Program-made: the position numbers and the translations under genes
Shown: positions 57,393-60,182 of the stretch, in pieces
Position numbering within the stretch: the first letter of the stretch is position 1
How the letters are laid out: the number at the start of each line of letters is the position of its first letter
NCBI GenBank assembly: GCA_003258735.1
Contig: QHME01000008.1
Location: 1 to 60,182 of the forward strand
Direction: 5' to 3'
Origin: Candidatus Melainabacteria bacterium
GTDB taxonomy: Bacteria > Cyanobacteriota > Vampirovibrionia > Gastranaerophilales > Gastranaerophilaceae
DNA: 60,182 nucleotides
Notes under the pieces: model-generated
What the model was told of the DNA's origin: nothing
Databases searched by the model: none
What the model saw: the letters and a program-made list of their open reading frames with translations, nothing else

Positions 57393-59260
57393 TGAAAAAA
57401 ATATACTTAACAATTCTACTTATCGCATTATTTTCAGTCAACTCTTGCGCTCAAGCAGAAGATAATTACCCTACGGTAAACTTTCCGCTTGATATAACAG
57501 AACAAGTAAACGCATTTACACCTCTTAACATTGACTCTAAAGAAGTCGTATTCAAAAAAAGTACAACTAAAATAAATTCTATTGACCCTAGTTACAGTGC
57601 AAGTTTCTACCCTGGTGGACGCGGAGCAAATAAACTTGTTGTATACACTCCAAATTTTGGTATCCACACAGGGACTAACGAATTTGGAACAGAGGCAATT
57701 GTGGAAGATAATATAGTTACCTCATTAAGCGGAGCTGATTCTACTATTCCGAAAAACGGACTTGTAATAAGCGGCCATGGTATCGCCAAAAATTGGATTA
57801 CCCAAAACATTACAGTCGGTTCTAAAGTGTATGTTGATATATTAAATAGCACATTGACAGTTTACACAACATCAGATAGCTATACGTATGAGGCAAAAGC
57901 AAAAATTAAAGAAGCTCAATCTATAATTGATTATTACAAAAGTTCCGTACCGAATTACAACAACCAGCTACCGGAAAGCCATATTCAAACCGCAGAAAAT
58001 TATTTGAAAATTGCTGATAATGAAAAACAAAACAGCACTATTCTGCGCCAATACACCGAAGAGGCAATTGACGCAGCCAATATGGCAATCAAGACATCTT
58101 TGCCATATATTAAAACAGAATTAAAAGGAACATGGATTAGACCAACAGAAACATCTAAAGAACAAATAATAGCTACACTTGATAACATCAAAGCCGAAGG
58201 TTTTAACAGCGTATTTTTGGAAACTTATTTTCATGGAAAAACCATTTTTCCTAGCAAAACAATGAACAAATACGGATTTACAGTTCAGAATGAAAAATTT
58301 GAAGGCTTTGACCCTCTTGATGTTTGGATAAAAGAAGCTCACAAACGCGATATAAAAGTCCACATTTGGTTTCAATCTTTCTATGTTGGGAACCAACCAC
58401 CTGAATCTAATCCATCAAGCATCCTTTCAGTCCGCCCTGATTGGGGAAACAAGATAAAGAAATTTGCATCATCTCCAACGGCAACCAAATCGGTATCAGA
58501 GCATAACGGATATTTCATTGACCCTGCGAACCCTGAAGTTCAAGAGTTTTTGCTTGAATTGTTAGACGAAATAATCACAACATACAAACCTGATGGAATA
58601 AACCTTGATTATATCAGATATCCTAACGCAACAGCAAACAACGACCAAAATGCTTGGGGTTTTACAGAGTATGCAAGAAATGATTTTAGATCTGTTTACG
58701 GAGTTGACCCAATAGATTTAACAACAGCAGATGCTAATTGGTATGACTGGAACCAATACCGCAGAAACAACATAACAAATTTTGTAAAAAAAGTTGGGAA
58801 ATTAGGAAAGGAAAAAAATGTATATATAAGTGCAGTTATTTTCCCTGATTTGGCATCAGCTCTAGCTTCAAAACAGCAAGATTGGCGAACTTGGTCTGCT
58901 AACAGTTATATCGACGGTTTCACTCCATTATTTTTGACTTATGACCCTAAAATGCTTGCATCTATGATGAATGATGTTATGCGAATCAAAGCTCCATGCA
59001 CAGACCTTTATGCCGGACTCTTTGTAACATTTATGGGTGGAGCACCTGAAGATTTAATCAGACAAATTTATCAAACTAGAATAATGAACGCAAATGGTGT
59101 AATAATATTTGATTACGCACATACTACTCCAGTATACGCATCAACATTGATGGCTAGCGTGTTTAATGAACAAAAGCCCCAAACACAAACTGTTGCGCAA
59201 AAAAAAAAGAAGTGGTGGAAGAAAAAAAACAAGAAAGAAAGCCTTCAACAGGCAGGGTAA
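57392..59260 (+). CDS. Secreted glycoside-hydrolase-like protein (GHL10/DUF187) with N-terminal domain
   Basis: 622 residues. A signal peptide (I-Y-L-T-I-L-L-I-A-L-F-S-V) is followed by an N-terminal domain (about 30-150) with G-G-R-G-A-N-K-L-V-V-Y and G-L-V-I-S-G-H-G, reminiscent of phosphodiester-glycosidase-like domains. A short helical linker (about 165-225) leads to the GHL10 TIM barrel (about 235-590): K-G-T-W-I-R-P, F-N-S-V-F-L-E-T-Y-F-H-G, V-H-I-W-F-Q-S-F and G-I-N-L-D-Y-I-R-Y-P, with acidic residues at the barrel mouth. The Lys/Trp-rich tail (K-K-K-W-W-K-K-K) is basic. It is likely an extracytoplasmic glycan-acting enzyme; substrate unknown. Confidence 0.85.
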   Translation: MKKIYLTILLIALFSVNSCAQAEDNYPTVNFPLDITEQVNAFTPLNIDSKEVVFKKSTTKINSIDPSYSASFYPGGRGANKLVVYTPNFGIHTGTNEFGTEAIVEDNIVTSLSGADSTIPKNGLVISGHGIAKNWITQNITVGSKVYVDILNSTLTVYTTSDSYTYEAKAKIKEAQSIIDYYKSSVPNYNNQLPESHIQTAENYLKIADNEKQNSTILRQYTEEAIDAANMAIKTSLPYIKTELKGTWIRPTETSKEQIIATLDNIKAEGFNSVFLETYFHGKTIFPSKTMNKYGFTVQNEKFEGFDPLDVWIKEAHKRDIKVHIWFQSFYVGNQPPESNPSSILSVRPDWGNKIKKFASSPTATKSVSEHNGYFIDPANPEVQEFLLELLDEIITTYKPDGINLDYIRYPNATANNDQNAWGFTEYARNDFRSVYGVDPIDLTTADANWYDWNQYRRNNITNFVKKVGKLGKEKNVYISAVIFPDLASALASKQQDWRTWSANSYIDGFTPLFLTYDPKMLASMMNDVMRIKAPCTDLYAGLFVTFMGGAPEDLIRQIYQTRIMNANGVIIFDYAHTTPVYASTLMASVFNEQKPQTQTVAQKKKKWWKKKNKKESLQQAG

Positions 59261-59440
59261 TAATGTCCACCAACAATAAAGGTTTTTGGGTGTTTACTAA
59301 GCAGTAGTTCAGTGTGACATAGACTTAGTTGTTCTATTCCCACCTATCCTGCCTTCACTCCCTCAAAAGAATATCTCTTTACATCAAACTTTGCTTTTAC
59401 TATAATTTTAACAGTTAAAGGAAAAAGATAAGGATATAAG

Positions 59441-60182
59441 ATGAGTATTTATTTGTTAGAAGTAGGAACAGAAGAGTTACCATATAAGTTTATTCCACAG
59501 GCTATCAGCCAACTAAAAACAGGATTTACAAACTTTTTAAATGATAACAAAGTTAAGTTTTCAGATATCAAAGTGTATGCTACCCCTCGCAGACTTGCAG
59601 TAATCGTTGATGGTTTGGAAAATAAAACTGCAGACGAAGAAAAAATCGTAAAAGGTCCAATCAAAACAGTAGCATTTGATGAAAACGGCAATCTAACAAA
59701 AGCCGGAGAAGGTTTTGCAAGAAAAAACAATCTGACAAAAAACGATTTATACATTGAAAATAACTATGTTCACGCAAAAATAGTTATCAAAGGAAAATCT
59801 ATTGCTGAACTTTTAAAAGAAAATGTCCCGACTATATTTATGAAACTTCAAGGTGCTCACTTCATGAGATGGGGCTACAATGAAGAAAAATTCTCTCGTC
59901 CAATCAAATGGATTGTTTCTATCTTGAACAACGAAGAAGTTAAAATCAAAATCATAGATAAGGAATCTTCTACATACTCAAGAGGTCACAGATTCGACAA
60001 ACAAGAAGTCCTAATCACTGACCCTCACAAATACGTTGAAACAATGAAAAATGTTCACGTAATTGTAGATCAGGAAGAAAGAAAACAAATCATTGTAGAA
60101 AAAGCAAAAGAGGCAGCAGCTAAACTTGGCGCAACTCCATACTATACAGATGATTTGTTAGAAGAAGTTACTTTTATAACAG
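59441..60182 (+). CDS. glyS: Glycyl-tRNA synthetase beta subunit (3' truncated by window edge)
   Basis: The frame opens at ATG 59441 with AAGGATA upstream and runs off the right edge, giving 247 residues with no stop. It starts Y-L-L-E-V-G-T-E-E-L-P-Y-K-F-I, the hallmark GlyS beginning, with A-T-P-R-R-L-A-V, a following K-G-P-x-K, F-M-R-W-G and F-S-R-P-I-K-W-I-V. The two-subunit (alpha-beta) GlyRS is typical of cyanobacteria and many other bacteria. glyQ is not directly upstream; the 180-bp gap before it shows no feature beyond a GTGTGACAT repeat remnant near 59313. Confidence 0.95.
   Translation, partial: MSIYLLEVGTEELPYKFIPQAISQLKTGFTNFLNDNKVKFSDIKVYATPRRLAVIVDGLENKTADEEKIVKGPIKTVAFDENGNLTKAGEGFARKNNLTKNDLYIENNYVHAKIVIKGKSIAELLKENVPTIFMKLQGAHFMRWGYNEEKFSRPIKWIVSILNNEEVKIKIIDKESSTYSRGHRFDKQEVLITDPHKYVETMKNVHVIVDQEERKQIIVEKAKEAAAKLGATPYYTDDLLEEVTFIT

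Overview
The window is AT-rich bacterial chromosome (roughly one third G+C by eye) with dense, mostly housekeeping gene content in short operons. The best fit is a gut-type member of the non-photosynthetic cyanobacterial sister class Vampirovibrionia/Melainabacteria (order Gastranaerophilales). The reasons are the mix of RNase Y-YmdB, flavin-dependent ThyX, a separate GlyS beta subunit, membrane-anchored YvcK and EtfAB with an NfnA-like flavoprotein in what looks like an anaerobe. Pilin-like proteins with a D-x-N-G-x-x-x-P-N signature and many small lineage-restricted proteins (some with an N-terminal F-K-G motif) also point there. This placement is inference. No 16S rRNA, tRNA, CRISPR array, prophage or complete insertion sequence was seen.

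Layout. 1-3.3 kb: the end of a pilin-like gene, a GNAT-like protein, an S4 RNA-binding protein and a secreted phosphoesterase, separated by intergenic repeats. 3.4-5.3 kb: an L10-leader-like RNA, rplJ, rplL and, directly after them, a membrane-anchored protein carrying an L7/L12 C-terminal domain. 5.3-11.9 kb (minus strand): LOG-family protein, pilin-like protein, PHP phosphatase, ymdB, rny, an orphan membrane protein behind a promoter/mini-ORF/hairpin leader, and a DUF167 protein. 12-16.3 kb: rel (ppGpp) and an NfeD-like/flotillin pair. 16.4-24.9 kb: NfnA-like flavoprotein, small Cys protein, etfB, etfA, ilvC, YhaM-like nuclease, a Lys-rich winged-helix protein, gatB and a SIS protein. 25-34 kb: gap, tsaD, an alpha-glucan phosphorylase homologue without its cofactor lysine, an EF-hand/LysM-like protein and a PLP lyase. 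34-41.9 kb: secreted VWA and Cys-rich proteins, a MITE-like element, a DUF3137 protein, a SWIM-SNF2 helicase, an Asn-rich HEAT protein and a regulator. 41.9-46.3 kb (minus): trmD, rimM, a zinc-ribbon/Gly-Tyr-Asn-Arg-rich protein, dtd, thyX, an XRE regulator and rpmE. 46.6-52.6 kb: pxpA, yvcK, panB, panC, a Cys-repeat peptide, and a NarL-type response regulator followed by a sensorless histidine kinase. 52.7-60.2 kb: rlmN, a cysteine-cluster protein, a phosphoesterase, ispG, a three-gene secreted cluster ending in a GHL10 glycosidase, and the start of glyS.

Themes. Translation and RNA turnover dominate: rplJ/rplL, rpmE, rny, YhaM, trmD, rimM, rlmN, tsaD, gatB, dtd, glyS and rel. Several lineage-specific proteins sit inside these operons: the L7/L12-CTD membrane protein after rplL, the zinc-ribbon low-complexity protein before rimM-trmD, and the Lys-rich winged-helix protein before gatB. 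Intergenic gaps carry at least two families of short palindromic repeats. The most promising unexplained items are the membrane L7/L12-CTD paralogue, the zinc-ribbon low-complexity protein, the phosphorylase homologue lacking the PLP lysine, and the leader in front of the 431-residue orphan protein.
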